Source: Ensifer sp. LCM 4579 (lineage in GTDB: Bacteria; Pseudomonadota; Alphaproteobacteria; Rhizobiales; Rhizobiaceae). From it: a DNA stretch of 64,000 nt. Each line of letters begins with the position of its first letter. Within the stretch, counting starts at the first letter, position 1. Both the position numbers and the translations under genes were made by a program. The notes beneath the pieces are model-generated. The model had not been told where the DNA came from. It was given only the letters and a program-made list of their open reading frames with translations, and made no database searches. This document shows positions 1 through 7,562 of this stretch, one piece after another. Location: the NCBI RefSeq assembly GCF_001854885.1, contig NZ_MDDV01000012.1, positions 62,001 to 126,000 of the forward strand, given 5' to 3'.

Positions 1-511
1 GCACCGCGCACAGCATGCTGTTCCGCTCCTCTGGCGCATGCACGCTACTCACCACTCGATCCGCGAATTGACGGCATGGAATTGCCATCATCACGTTTCC
101 GAGCCACTCGTTTACGCAGCGTTGGTAGCACTACCACTCAGGCTATTCCACTTCGAATCTGGCGTAGTGCCTGTTGTTGCCATGACACTGATTACCTTTC
201 AGGCCCATCTTTCGCACTCTAGCACCCGCATCAATCTTGGGCCGCTTCGATACATCATTGGCGACAATAAGTTCCACCGCATTCACCACTCCTTGGAAGC
301 GCATCACCGGCGCCGAAACTATGGGTTTTTTACAACCATCTGGGACACCGTTTTTCGAACGGCATACTGGCCAAGTAAGAATGAGTGGCCGGAAGTTGGC
401 CTCCGAGACCAGCCCGAGCCGCTCACCGCGCGCGATTACGTTATGTTCCCATTTGATCGACGTCGCTGGCAGAGACCTAAAGTTGGAAGTGGTGTAGAGG
501 CTGGCGATTGA
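1..511 (+). CDS. Fatty acid hydroxylase / sterol desaturase family protein, 3' part
   Basis: The reading frame is open from the left edge (codons start at base 2), so the gene is cut by the window. The visible 169 residues carry the histidine clusters of the membrane di-iron hydroxylase superfamily: HRAQH, then HATHH after PLLWR, and FHRIHHS near residue 95, the usual ligands of the two irons. These enzymes hydroxylate or desaturate lipids or sterols at the inner membrane using O2. The N-terminal membrane segments lie outside the window. The substrate cannot be told from sequence. Family membership is clear; the exact reaction is inference. Confidence 0.85.
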   Translation, partial: HRAQHAVPLLWRMHATHHSIRELTAWNCHHHVSEPLVYAALVALPLRLFHFESGVVPVVAMTLITFQAHLSHSSTRINLGPLRYIIGDNKFHRIHHSLEAHHRRRNYGFFTTIWDTVFRTAYWPSKNEWPEVGLRDQPEPLTARDYVMFPFDRRRWQRPKVGSGVEAGD

Positions 512-942
512 ACGAGTGGAGGTTTACACTTTGAATCAGATTGTCGAGGCCGGAAAACCATCAAGACAAGCATCCATATGGAACAGTTCCCTCATACGCC
601 GGGCAAGCCTCTCACTTAAAATAGCGGATAGGCAGGACTGTGGTGGTGCAACACAAGCAGAAAAGTTCCGTCTGCGGCACACTACATGCTCGCTTTGGAG
701 CGGCCCCTCTAACGCTGGCACAGCCCGACACCGTCAAGTTGATGGTGCAGCGTGCGCCGAAACTCTCAGGCCTCGGCCGGTTCGTCCACGCGTGCCCGAC
801 TGCATGTGCAGGTTATGGTCAGGGCCGACGCTAGCCGCCATGAAGCGCAGGATTGCAGGGCACGGCACTTCAAACAGGCGATCCGCATAGTTCAGGATGA
901 CCCTTCGGTACTGGACCGGGCCCAAGAGGTTCTCAGGCGGAC
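512..942. other. Intergenic stretch, no gene recognised
   Basis: About 430 bases between the hydroxylase gene and the 3' end of the DUF6455-like gene. Short open frames exist on both strands but none has a Shine-Dalgarno sequence, a recognisable motif or a family resemblance. It may be decayed coding sequence. Confidence 0.5.
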
Positions 943-1374
943 TCACGCAGGCTCTTGGCGGGCGCCGACGCTGCGCCCCGTCAACTGCGGGCGAACTGGT
1001 TGAAGCAAACCCATCGCTCTCAACCGATAGACATTCGGACAGTAATTCTCCCAGCTAACAGCTTTGCCGGCTGCCTCGTAGAGAAGATCACGTTCGCACC
1101 TCACCTTGTCTTGACAATAGTCACAAACGTGGGTCAGCACGCGAAAGTCGGCTGGCATCAAGGCTTTGACTCGGGTGGGATTGAGCTGGAGCGCCTCGAT
1201 CCGCATGAGCAAAAGATGGGGTTCTCCCGGCTCACTCCCGGCCGGCCGTGGATCATCTCTTAGCCCGGCGGCTTGCGGTGCCGCCTTCGCCAGATCGCCG
1301 GGCGAAACAGCAGGTTTCAGTGCCCGATCAAGAGCTGCTGCGAATGCGGACCTCCAATTTTGGGGGTGTGTCAT
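943..1374 (-). CDS. DUF6455-like hypothetical protein
   Basis: A 143-residue protein of unknown function. The start at 1374 is chosen because AAAGGAGG sits six bases upstream; an upstream in-frame start at 1395 has no such site. The C-terminal half has a cysteine pattern, CDYCQDKVRC then ENYCPN about 20 residues later, resembling the DUF6455 family of small proteobacterial proteins that may bind metal or a cofactor. No signal peptide or membrane segment. It stands alone, reading away from the aquaporin gene. The family call is from memory of the motif. Confidence 0.7.
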   Translation of the reverse strand: MTHPQNWRSAFAAALDRALKPAVSPGDLAKAAPQAAGLRDDPRPAGSEPGEPHLLLMRIEALQLNPTRVKALMPADFRVLTHVCDYCQDKVRCERDLLYEAAGKAVSWENYCPNVYRLRAMGLLQPVRPQLTGRSVGARQEPA

Positions 1375-1642
1375 GGCGTTCCTCCTTTGCGCCAACTCTT
1401 CGAATTTCAGCTACACTCTCTGAACGCGCGTTGATCTGGCGCAATGTCATGCCACCTTTTTGTCGATGCGACAAAGCAAACAGAGTCGTTGATCGTTAAG
1501 AATGCCGAAGCGACTGTGGGTCCGGTCACGTTTCAACATAGGTAGTTCGATCCGTACCGCTGCGTCGTCCGGCTGAAGTTTGCGACTTGGTCCTTCATGC
1601 TGTCCAAGAGGCGACAGGCGTTCACTGTAGAGTTCTCCATTC

Positions 1643-1658
1643 TGTCGGATATTGGACA
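1643..1658 (+). promoter_or_regulatory. NifA upstream activator sequence (TGT-N10-ACA)
   Basis: TGT at 1643-1645 and ACA at 1656-1658 with exactly ten bases between, the consensus NifA binding site. It lies 46 bases upstream of a -24/-12 promoter, closer than the usual 80-150 bases but on the correct side. Expected to make the following genes nitrogen-fixation (low oxygen) dependent. Confidence 0.6.
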
Positions 1659-1704
1659 GAGCGCTATCGAATTGATCGCGTTGTTATTAAACAGTTTTCT
1701 CCTT

Positions 1705-1719
1705 TGGCACGCCATATGC
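1705..1719 (+). promoter_or_regulatory. Sigma-54 (RpoN) -24/-12 promoter
   Basis: TGGCAC at 1705-1710 (-24) and ATGC at 1716-1719 (-12), spaced by five bases; the consensus is TGGCAC-N5-TTGC, so one mismatch in the -12 element. With the NifA site upstream it should drive the small ORF at 1835 and aqpZ at 1983, giving a leader of about 100-250 bases. Confidence 0.65.
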
Positions 1720-1834
1720 GTGGAAATCGGCAGAACTCGATTGCAGCACAGTGCCGGTGATCTCGAAGTGATAGCGATGGATTTCAGCGGCAAAGCGACT
1801 TTGGTTGTTACGCCGACCTGGGGAGTTCGAGAAA

Positions 1835-1972
1835 ATGCACGATGCGACAATCATCGGTGCTGCGCGTCATACGACGCTGGACACCGTGTCGGTGACGCCG
1901 AAAGCTCGGCCGAGCAGCGGAGTATCGAATGCTCCGGGATTACAACACAGACCATCACGCAAATTCAGGTAA
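1835..1972 (+). CDS. Possible 45-residue leader ORF
   Basis: ATG at 1835 to TAA at 1970-1972 encodes 45 residues beginning MHDATIIGAARHTT. It lies between the sigma-54 promoter and the aquaporin gene, ending 10 bases before the aquaporin ATG. Its second half coincides with a sequence repeated at 62027-62101, where the frame is not kept, so the repeat may be conserved as DNA or RNA rather than as protein. No clear Shine-Dalgarno sequence. Real translation is doubtful. Confidence 0.3.
   Translation: MHDATIIGAARHTTLDTVSVTPKARPSSGVSNAPGLQHRPSRKFR
1871..1947 (+). repeat. Diverged dispersed repeat, copy A
   Basis: About 76 bases that match 62027-62101 in the same orientation at roughly 80 percent or better by eye, including the blocks CACCGTGTCG, TGACGCCGAA, TCGGCCGA, GCGGAGT, AATGCT and GATTACAA. 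The copies differ by several single-base indels, which argues against conservation as protein. This copy sits just upstream of the aquaporin start. Confidence 0.6.
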
Positions 1973-1982
1973 CGGAGCGAAC

Positions 1983-2711
1983 ATGAACAAGTATATTTGC
2001 GAATTCGTCGGAACCTTCGCACTCGTTTTCTTCGGCTGCGGCACGATGCTCTTCATGCGTTCGGAGGTGGGGCTGGTGGGCGTCGCTCTCTCCTTCGGCT
2101 TGTCCGTAGTGGCGTTGGCCTATACGGTCGGCCCAATCTCTGGTGCGCATCTCAACCCAGCCGTCAGCCTCGGTTTCCTCGTGTCACGGCGACTTGGACC
2201 GGGTGACTTCCTCGCCTACGTCGCCGCCCAGTGCGTCGGAGCGATCGCGGCGGCAGGCGTGCTTTACCTTATAGCAACGGATAAAGTCGGTGGCTTCGAT
2301 ATCGCAGTAAACGGTTTCGCTCAGAACGGCTGGGCAGCGTACGGGGTGTCCTCTGCGTTCCTGTTCGAGTTCGTTGCCACGTTCCTGTTCGTGACCGTAG
2401 TGCTCAGCAGCACGGCAGCGGGCGGCGCTGGCGCGTTTGCCGGGTTGGCGATTGGCCTTACCTTGGTCGCGATCCATCTTGCCGGCATCACGGTTTCCGG
2501 TTCTTCCGTGAACCCGGCCCGCTCTCTCGGTCCGGCGCTCTTCGCAGGAGAAGCCGCGCTCTATCAGCTCTGGCTCTATATCCTCGCCCCTATGCTAGGG
2601 GGCGCTGCGGCGGGTCTCCTTCAGTTGAGTGGGGCCCTCGCCCCTGGATCGTCACATCGCCCACGCAAGCTCAATTGCACTGCCCACCATGTCGCTGTCC
2701 CAACCAAGTAA
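1983..2711 (+). CDS. aqpZ: Aquaporin Z-like water channel (MIP family)
   Basis: A 242-residue six-helix inner-membrane channel. Both pore half-helix motifs are present: HLNPAV with N58 and SSVNPARSLG with N177. The likely selectivity-filter residues F38, H165 and R180 are those of water-selective AqpZ rather than of glycerol facilitators. The ATG at 1983 has GGAGCG upstream and begins the family's conserved N-terminus (MNKYICEFVGTF). The last 25 or so residues (APGSSHRPRKLN onward) are not typical of AqpZ and may come from a rearranged 3' end. NifA and sigma-54 sites upstream suggest expression in nodules, where the protein could help bacteroids adjust to osmotic change; that role is inference. 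Confidence 0.88.
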   Translation: MNKYICEFVGTFALVFFGCGTMLFMRSEVGLVGVALSFGLSVVALAYTVGPISGAHLNPAVSLGFLVSRRLGPGDFLAYVAAQCVGAIAAAGVLYLIATDKVGGFDIAVNGFAQNGWAAYGVSSAFLFEFVATFLFVTVVLSSTAAGGAGAFAGLAIGLTLVAIHLAGITVSGSSVNPARSLGPALFAGEAALYQLWLYILAPMLGGAAAGLLQLSGALAPGSSHRPRKLNCTAHHVAVPTK

Positions 2712-2960
2712 GGCTTGTCCACAAACTTTTGTCGTTGAACCGGTTATTGATGTTTTCCGGGTGAAACGGCGCTCGATTCCCCCCGATCTAAAAACGGTTG
2801 ATTTGGCCCGCCTGGCCGTTGCTGCACGGCAGTTCGACGCCATTGCTTACGGCGACAAGATCGCCGAACAGGCCACGCTACCGCAGGTCTCTGCATCGAC
2901 AGCCGTTGACGCTCACTCAGAATGCGCTGGTGGCTCCTATCGCACGAGGTTGCCTAAGTC

Positions 2961-3059
2961 ATGAGGAAAGCCAAGGTCACTCGCCAGAAGGCGCTAGAGG
3001 CGATCCGCGAAGCCGGACCGAGCCGCGAGAAGGTGATGGAGTATCTCGGCAAGAAATAG
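2961..3059 (+). CDS. Possible 32-residue ORF
   Basis: ATG at 2961 to TAG at 3057-3059 encodes a basic, helical 32-residue peptide (MRKAKVTRQKALEAIREAG...). It could be a genuine small protein or the in-frame tail of a lost gene. No convincing ribosome binding site and no family recognised. It converges on the minus-strand gene ending at 3077. Confidence 0.25.
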   Translation: MRKAKVTRQKALEAIREAGPSREKVMEYLGKK

Positions 3060-3076
3060 ACGGCCGCCGCTTTGCC

Positions 3077-3316
3077 TCAGATCTCACCAAACTCAGGCTC
3101 CATGCGTCGTCCGGGAAGACGAGCCGTAAAGTTGATGAATGGGACAGGGGAACGGCTGTAGTTGGTGAATGACCATGTGCCTGGCATCAGCTCGATTTCG
3201 AACCCGCATTTTGCCGCGTTTTTAACTGCTGCATTGAAGGCGCGCATTGCCTCGGTCAGTTGACGCTCCGCCTCCTGTTCTTGGGCTGTTTTGGGGAATT
3301 GGTAAATCTCGGCCAT
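3077..3316 (-). CDS. Conserved small hypothetical protein near SRAP gene
   Basis: A 79-residue soluble protein beginning MAEIYQFPKTAQEQEAE, with an N-terminal amphipathic helix and a short C-terminal part. The sequence resembles small proteins common on rhizobial plasmids and looks like a real coding product (acidic, no rare-residue runs). It lies 34 bases downstream of the SRAP gene in the same direction and may be co-transcribed with it. Function unknown. Confidence 0.65.
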   Translation of the reverse strand: MAEIYQFPKTAQEQEAERQLTEAMRAFNAAVKNAAKCGFEIELMPGTWSFTNYSRSPVPFINFTARLPGRRMEPEFGEI

Positions 3317-3350
3317 GTGATGGCTCCTTTGTCGTGGGGGCGTTTTGGTG

Positions 3351-4013
3351 TCAAAGCAGCAACGGCTCGGAAGTGCTCTCGACTGGTAGAAGTGTCATCC
3401 GCTCGACCGGGTAGGGCCTTTGCAGCCTTCTGGCATCTTTCCAGTCGGCTGTCAGCCAAAGCTCGATCTCGGCCGGCTCCGTCAGGATGACCGGCATGGC
3501 CTTCGGATGGATCGGCTTGACGACCGAGTTGGCCTCGCAGGTGAGAAAGGCGAACAGCTCATGATCACCGACGCGCGGGTTCTTCATCGAGCCGCGAGCG
3601 CCCTTCCATGGCGTCCAGATGCCGGCGAAAAAGGCGAGAGGCTGCTTGTCATCGATCGCGAACCAGCGCGCCGTCTTCTTCGGCGTCGTGTCCTCATACT
3701 CGCAGAAGGCCGTCCACGGGACGATGCAGCGGTTCTTGATGCCGGTCCAGCCGCGCCAGTGCGGAGAATCGAGCTTGCGGATGTTGGTGACGCCATAATC
3801 GGGCCTGCCATTGGTGACCGTCGGCGGCGAAGGCATTCCCCAGGTGAGATTGACCAGCTCCCGCTCGCCGTCGGCGCTGTTGCGGACGACCAGACCCGGC
3901 TTGTCCGGAAACACTTCCGTGGTCGGGTCGGCGCGGTTCGTCATGTCCCGGTGCGGCCGCGCCGCCTGCCACAGTTCATCAAACTCGACTTCGATGCGGT
4001 ACCGATTGCACAT
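3351..4013 (-). CDS. SOS response-associated peptidase (SRAP, YedK/HMCES family)
   Basis: A 220-residue protein of the SRAP (DUF159) family, which covalently traps abasic sites in single-stranded DNA through Cys2 after removal of Met1. The start at 4013 gives the essential N-terminal MCNRY. The other catalytic residues are visible: N77 in GVTNIRK, E105 in FCEYED and H169 in PIHPKAM, matching N75, E105 and H160 of E. coli YedK. It overlaps by 35 bases the zinc-protein gene upstream (3979-4302), so the two are probably one transcript. A LexA box at 4492-4506 would place the group in the SOS response. Plasmid-borne copies beside small zinc-ribbon genes are common in rhizobia. Confidence 0.93.
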   Translation of the reverse strand: MCNRYRIEVEFDELWQAARPHRDMTNRADPTTEVFPDKPGLVVRNSADGERELVNLTWGMPSPPTVTNGRPDYGVTNIRKLDSPHWRGWTGIKNRCIVPWTAFCEYEDTTPKKTARWFAIDDKQPLAFFAGIWTPWKGARGSMKNPRVGDHELFAFLTCEANSVVKPIHPKAMPVILTEPAEIELWLTADWKDARRLQRPYPVERMTLLPVESTSEPLLL

Positions 4014-4302
4014 CCACCCACTCCGAATCGCGGTCGATCCTGCCGAGCCGCCAACCATTGTTGCCCTTGTTGTTGCAGCGTGAACATCGGAGCATCGGCC
4101 GCAGCTCGTCAAGGGTGCCCTCGCTTCCAAACCGGCCGGCGATTTCCCATCGGTTCACCCAATTGCGATAATCGCAGGCCGCGCAGCGGGCGCCGAGGAT
4201 CTGCTCCTCGCCAAGATCGGCAAGGCGCAGGTGACCTATGCCACGCTCCGGGTTGATAGAGCGGCTCTCAGGAACAAGGTCAATGCCGCGGGCGTGCCTC
4301 AT
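3979..4302 (-). CDS. Small zinc-ribbon-like hypothetical protein
   Basis: A 107-residue protein with two CxxC pairs, CAAC near residue 41 and CSRC near residue 73, the spacing of a zinc ribbon or treble clef. It begins MRHARGIDLVPES and its end overlaps the start of the SRAP gene by 35 bases in another frame. It belongs to a SOS-linked small-gene group often found with SRAP on rhizobial plasmids. Possible DNA- or RNA-binding role; no experimentally known function that I can name. Confidence 0.65.
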   Translation of the reverse strand: MRHARGIDLVPESRSINPERGIGHLRLADLGEEQILGARCAACDYRNWVNRWEIAGRFGSEGTLDELRPMLRCSRCNNKGNNGWRLGRIDRDSEWVDVQSVPHRSRV

Positions 4303-4434
4303 CGCGGGACTTCCATTCCGGCCGGTGCTCGACCTGCCGCGGGCGAAGCCGAAGCCGCCTCACTTCGTGTGCTCGCAGTAGTGGACGTAGGGGCCGTCAT
4401 CGTAATGTGACTTCGCGCCTTGTTCGTCGCTCAA
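4300..4434 (-). pseudogene. Broken small cysteine/histidine protein gene
   Basis: From a TTG at 4434 the minus strand reads LSDEQGAKSHYDDGP, VHYCEHTK and then a TGA at 4360-4362. After the stop the same frame continues GGFGFARG, and a shifted frame gives VEHRPEWKSRDE. Together these resemble a common small rhizobial protein with a CEH...WGGFGFAR...C.EHRPEWK pattern, so this looks like that gene with a Trp codon turned to stop plus a small deletion. The intact protein is probably a small zinc binder. Confidence 0.45.
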
Positions 4435-4491
4435 CAGACTGTCTCCTGAGGTCGCATCCCCAAATCTGGGGAGTTCGAGCGCCGGTCAGTT

Positions 4492-4506
4492 GTTCTGCTT
4501 TTGTTC
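4492..4506. promoter_or_regulatory. LexA-binding SOS box (GTTC-N7-GTTC)
   Basis: GTTC at 4492-4495 and GTTC at 4503-4506 with seven bases between is the alphaproteobacterial LexA operator. It lies in the divergent gap between the minus-strand SRAP group (first start 4434) and the plus-strand zinc-ribbon gene (start 4525), so one site could repress both directions until DNA damage. Confidence 0.7.
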
Positions 4507-4524
4507 CCATATTATCTCAACGTC

Positions 4525-4791
4525 ATGGTCGAGACAATTGGCGAAGCTTTCAGCCTCGGTTGGCAACTTAAGGCGCGATGCGTGTTCGGCAATCGCGAAG
4601 GCATGAAATCGGTTCGCCGCTGCACTTGGACCTATGATCTCGACATGCTGACACTGGTCGCGACGCGCGGCCGGGACTTTCCGCTTTCGATGGTCGCCAG
4701 CAGCCTTCGCTGTCCGCGGTGCGGTTCGAGAACGGTGACCGTCATGTTCATGCCGCCTTCTGAAGGCGATAGGCGGAGAGGAGCGGCATAA
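4525..4791 (+). CDS. Small zinc-ribbon-like protein, divergent from SRAP group
   Basis: About 88 residues from ATG 4525 (MVETIGEAFSLGWQLKARC); an in-frame TTG at 4501 would overlap the LexA box and is less likely. Conserved-looking segments are RCTWTYDLDMLTLVATRG and a CPRCG knuckle near residue 71. Similar small proteins are frequent on rhizobial replicons. The LexA operator 19 bases upstream suggests SOS control. Function unknown. Confidence 0.65.
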   Translation: MVETIGEAFSLGWQLKARCVFGNREGMKSVRRCTWTYDLDMLTLVATRGRDFPLSMVASSLRCPRCGSRTVTVMFMPPSEGDRRRGAA

Positions 4792-4897
4792 ACCAAGCAG
4801 CATTTTCACTTGCGGTGCCCTTTCCATTTGGCAATCTGACTGCTACGAGAGCAAAACAAATGTGATGGCACTGCCTTGAAAAGGTGAGGGAAAAAGA

Positions 4898-5734
4898 ATG
4901 TGGAGGATGTTCCATGAGGCCAACGCCATTGAGGCAATGGCTATAAACATCCGTTTTTCAGAACCTGTCGGTTCCCTTCTGATGAAGAAGATCATTTCCG
5001 AACTGGAGCACTCGACAAGCCGCGCGGGTCTAATCGACAAGAGGCCGCTGCAGGGATTCCAGGTCAATCTTGCCAATCCCGGCGAAGTGAAGCCGGTGGC
5101 AAGCGGCGCTATGGCTTTCCAGAAGACGAGCCTCGAGCGCGACCGCGAAGGGCAGGTTCAGAGTATCCTCGCTTCCCAGATCGAAGCGCAGGCGACACAT
5201 TTTACCTATCAGACGTGGCGATACTCAAAGTGGACATCCGAGCTCGCAACTGTGCTGGAGATCCTTCTATCGGCCCTGAAGATTGCAACTCAAAGCGTTG
5301 CCTTGGGATCTATCCGCCTCGAATATTTGGATCGGTTCTACTTTGAAGGCGAGCCGTCGGAAGCGGTCGTAAATAATCTTCTGCGGGCAGATTCTGGCTG
5401 GATCGCGCCGCATGTTTTTGAAGCGCCCGATCTGTGGCACTCGCATACGGGCAAATTTGTCGACGTTGCTGAAGATCGGCGAAAGCTTCTTCTTGTCAAT
5501 GCGGACTTTCAAGATCTAACAGGTCCTGACCCCCATCTCCACGGAAGGCGCTCGCTCCAGCTAATGACAGCAGCAGAGGAGCGTTTCGCGGATCAAGGAT
5601 ACGAAGTCACTAGCGAGAGCGTTGAAAGTTTTCTATCTTCAACCTTAAATGATTTGCATGGCAAAGCGATAACGGTTTTTAAGGAAGTCATGAACAACGA
5701 TTTCCGGATCCAGCAAGGCCTTCCTCATGATTAA
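4898..5734 (+). CDS. TIGR04255-like protein, first gene of a three-gene operon
   Basis: A 278-residue soluble protein resembling the sporadically distributed TIGR04255 family: an N-terminal strand region, a central FTYQTWRYSKWTSE segment, then RLEYLDRF and a C-terminal alpha/beta part with FLSSTLNDLHGKA near the end. The start has GAGGG about eight bases upstream. Its stop overlaps the next start by eight bases, and that gene overlaps the third by four, so all three are translationally coupled. TIGR04255 genes are patchily distributed, which fits an accessory or conflict function, but no biochemical role is known to me. The family assignment is from memory of the pattern. Confidence 0.65.
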   Translation: MWRMFHEANAIEAMAINIRFSEPVGSLLMKKIISELEHSTSRAGLIDKRPLQGFQVNLANPGEVKPVASGAMAFQKTSLERDREGQVQSILASQIEAQATHFTYQTWRYSKWTSELATVLEILLSALKIATQSVALGSIRLEYLDRFYFEGEPSEAVVNNLLRADSGWIAPHVFEAPDLWHSHTGKFVDVAEDRRKLLLVNADFQDLTGPDPHLHGRRSLQLMTAAEERFADQGYEVTSESVESFLSSTLNDLHGKAITVFKEVMNNDFRIQQGLPHD

Positions 5735-6473
5735 GAGCATCGGCACATTCACAGCTGCACTGATCGTCGCTACCACAATGGCTGTATCGACCGCAGCTGC
5801 CACGCAGGTTGGAGCAAATCTCATTGAGAGCAGTCCGCCGATCCCCTCTGTCCGGAGCAGCTCAATAGTTGATCCGGCATACACTCCCCACACCCGGCTT
5901 GCAAACGAAGGCCTCATTCATCAGGCGTCCGAAGGATCGGTTTGGAATGCTTCGTCCCATATGCGGGCATGGCAGTCCCTATTCATGCGCTCGCATCGGG
6001 ACGATGGTGACGCGGAGCAGCTAATATTCAACTTCAGCGGCTCGTCTATTGCTCACAACGAGGTCAAGGCAAGGGACAGTCAAGCACTGTGGATACTCGA
6101 CGATATCAAGTTGGTTGCCCCGGCGTTTGGCAATCTTTGGCCGCTACCTGCATCAGTATCTCGACCTAGCGAAAGCATCGACCACATCACGAGAATCGTC
6201 GGAGCTGACGTAGACGCGTCGCTGCTCGACGACGCAGCTCAATTCTACACATTGGTGAAGGATTTGGCTTGGGCACCAAGCATTTGGGCTGATGAAGGTG
6301 AAATTGGCTTCGAATGGATTCGTGGCGACAAGCATGCGATAGTCAGCATCGACGGCGGTGGTAGTTATGGCTACACGCTCCTTCGAGGCGAAGCGTTTGA
6401 GCCGGGGGCTTATGAAGATCCCCGTGTCAGCTTCCTTCCCCAGGATCTGAGGGAATACCTGGAAGTTGCATGA
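5727..6473 (+). CDS. Exported or membrane-anchored protein of the TIGR04255 operon
   Basis: A 248-residue protein. Residues 3-25 form a hydrophobic stretch ending in STAAATQ, which reads as a signal peptide with an AxA cleavage site or as a single N-terminal anchor. The rest is polar and acidic with no motif I recognise; the C-terminal part (DEGEIGFEWIRGDKHAIVSIDGGG) resembles a beta-sheet fold. It starts inside the last codons of the TIGR04255-like gene and ends on the start of the third gene (ATGA overlap), so its product is probably made in fixed ratio with both. Confidence 0.7.
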   Translation: MIKSIGTFTAALIVATTMAVSTAAATQVGANLIESSPPIPSVRSSSIVDPAYTPHTRLANEGLIHQASEGSVWNASSHMRAWQSLFMRSHRDDGDAEQLIFNFSGSSIAHNEVKARDSQALWILDDIKLVAPAFGNLWPLPASVSRPSESIDHITRIVGADVDASLLDDAAQFYTLVKDLAWAPSIWADEGEIGFEWIRGDKHAIVSIDGGGSYGYTLLRGEAFEPGAYEDPRVSFLPQDLREYLEVA

Positions 6474-6973
6474 CGACCCGCTGCGAGTGCCTAAAAGAGC
6501 TGGAGTCGCAAAGCATCCACTCTCCGGGCCTGGTTGGGCCTGACGAGCCGATCGTTTATGTTCTGGTTGAGTCGCTGACGTTTGAGAATGGGAGCGTTAA
6601 AGCTCTGAAGCACGAGCGGCTCAAGAAGTCGGAGATGAGTGTTTGCCGGGCGCAGTACATCAAAGGCTCCGAGGCAAAAGCCCTTACAACGGATGCGATG
6701 GTGGCAAACGGCAATGACCGCGTCGACCGTGGGTACGTTTATGCCCTTTGTTCCGAGATCCGGTCCATCGGACTTCCCTCGTTGGGCGTGGGTGCGTTTT
6801 GTGTCGTCGACGATGCCTTTGAGCACTATCCCGCCCACGCGCATCTGGGCTATAGCAACGTCGACGATAAGAAGAACGATCGGGTGGCCGCACGCGGCAA
6901 TTTGCTCAAGCTGTTCCAGAAGCGGGGGATCAGCTATAATTGGTCCGGAACCCCTTTCCTGCTAGCCTCTTGA
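6470..6973 (+). CDS. Unknown protein, third gene of the TIGR04255 operon
   Basis: A 167-residue soluble protein, start overlapping the previous stop as ATGA. It has conserved-looking blocks ERLKKSEMSVCRAQYI, FCVVDDAFEHYPAHAHLGYS and a C-terminal RGNLLKLFQKRGISYNW, but no catalytic signature I can name. The His-rich YPAHAHLGY stretch could bind metal. The coupling suggests it works with the two proteins upstream; nothing else is known. Confidence 0.65.
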   Translation: MTTRCECLKELESQSIHSPGLVGPDEPIVYVLVESLTFENGSVKALKHERLKKSEMSVCRAQYIKGSEAKALTTDAMVANGNDRVDRGYVYALCSEIRSIGLPSLGVGAFCVVDDAFEHYPAHAHLGYSNVDDKKNDRVAARGNLLKLFQKRGISYNWSGTPFLLAS

Positions 6974-7562
6974 TAAAACTCATCTAAGGCTGGCGACTTC
7001 GCGGCGCTGTGCATTAAGCCCGCCACGAACCGAAGCCCATCGCTCGCAGTCTGCTTCTCGTCTGGCGCATCATCTCTCCAATGTGCGCGGTCCGCCACGG
7101 CACACCGGCAGGACCTCCCCTCCCCCGTTCTCTCATGGCGCTGACAGGAGAACGACTCATCGATGCTGAAGCCGGGCGCGATTCCGAACCTGGACGTCGC
7201 CGGTCTGCTTAAGGATGAGCGGCAAGCGATCCGGCGCCTCCTTTTCTTGGCACGCCAGACGCGAGCGTGCGGTTACAGGCCGCCACCGCACCCTTGAGCC
7301 TCTAAAGTAAATGCCTATCTCGCCGGCGAGGAAAAGGCTGCGCAGACGAGATCCTGCAGCATACCTTATACCGATGAAGTCAGGGGATGCCAGGCGACCA
7401 CGATGGAAAGCTGGAGCCGCTCCTCGAGGCCCGAACCGTTTCGCCATCGCAAATGAGAACAGAGGACCGCAAAAGCTGTCGATAATCAGCATCTTTCTCT
7501 CATCCCGCCTTCCTTCCGACCGAAATACCTGCTCTTTACATGGATCGATTACAATTAGTGAC
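6974..7562. other. Intergenic stretch before the mucR-like gene
   Basis: About 590 bases. A frame open from 7311 runs into the MucR-like gene but its first 84 residues look like random translation and the family starts at 7563. No promoter, RNA or remnant identified. Confidence 0.45.
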
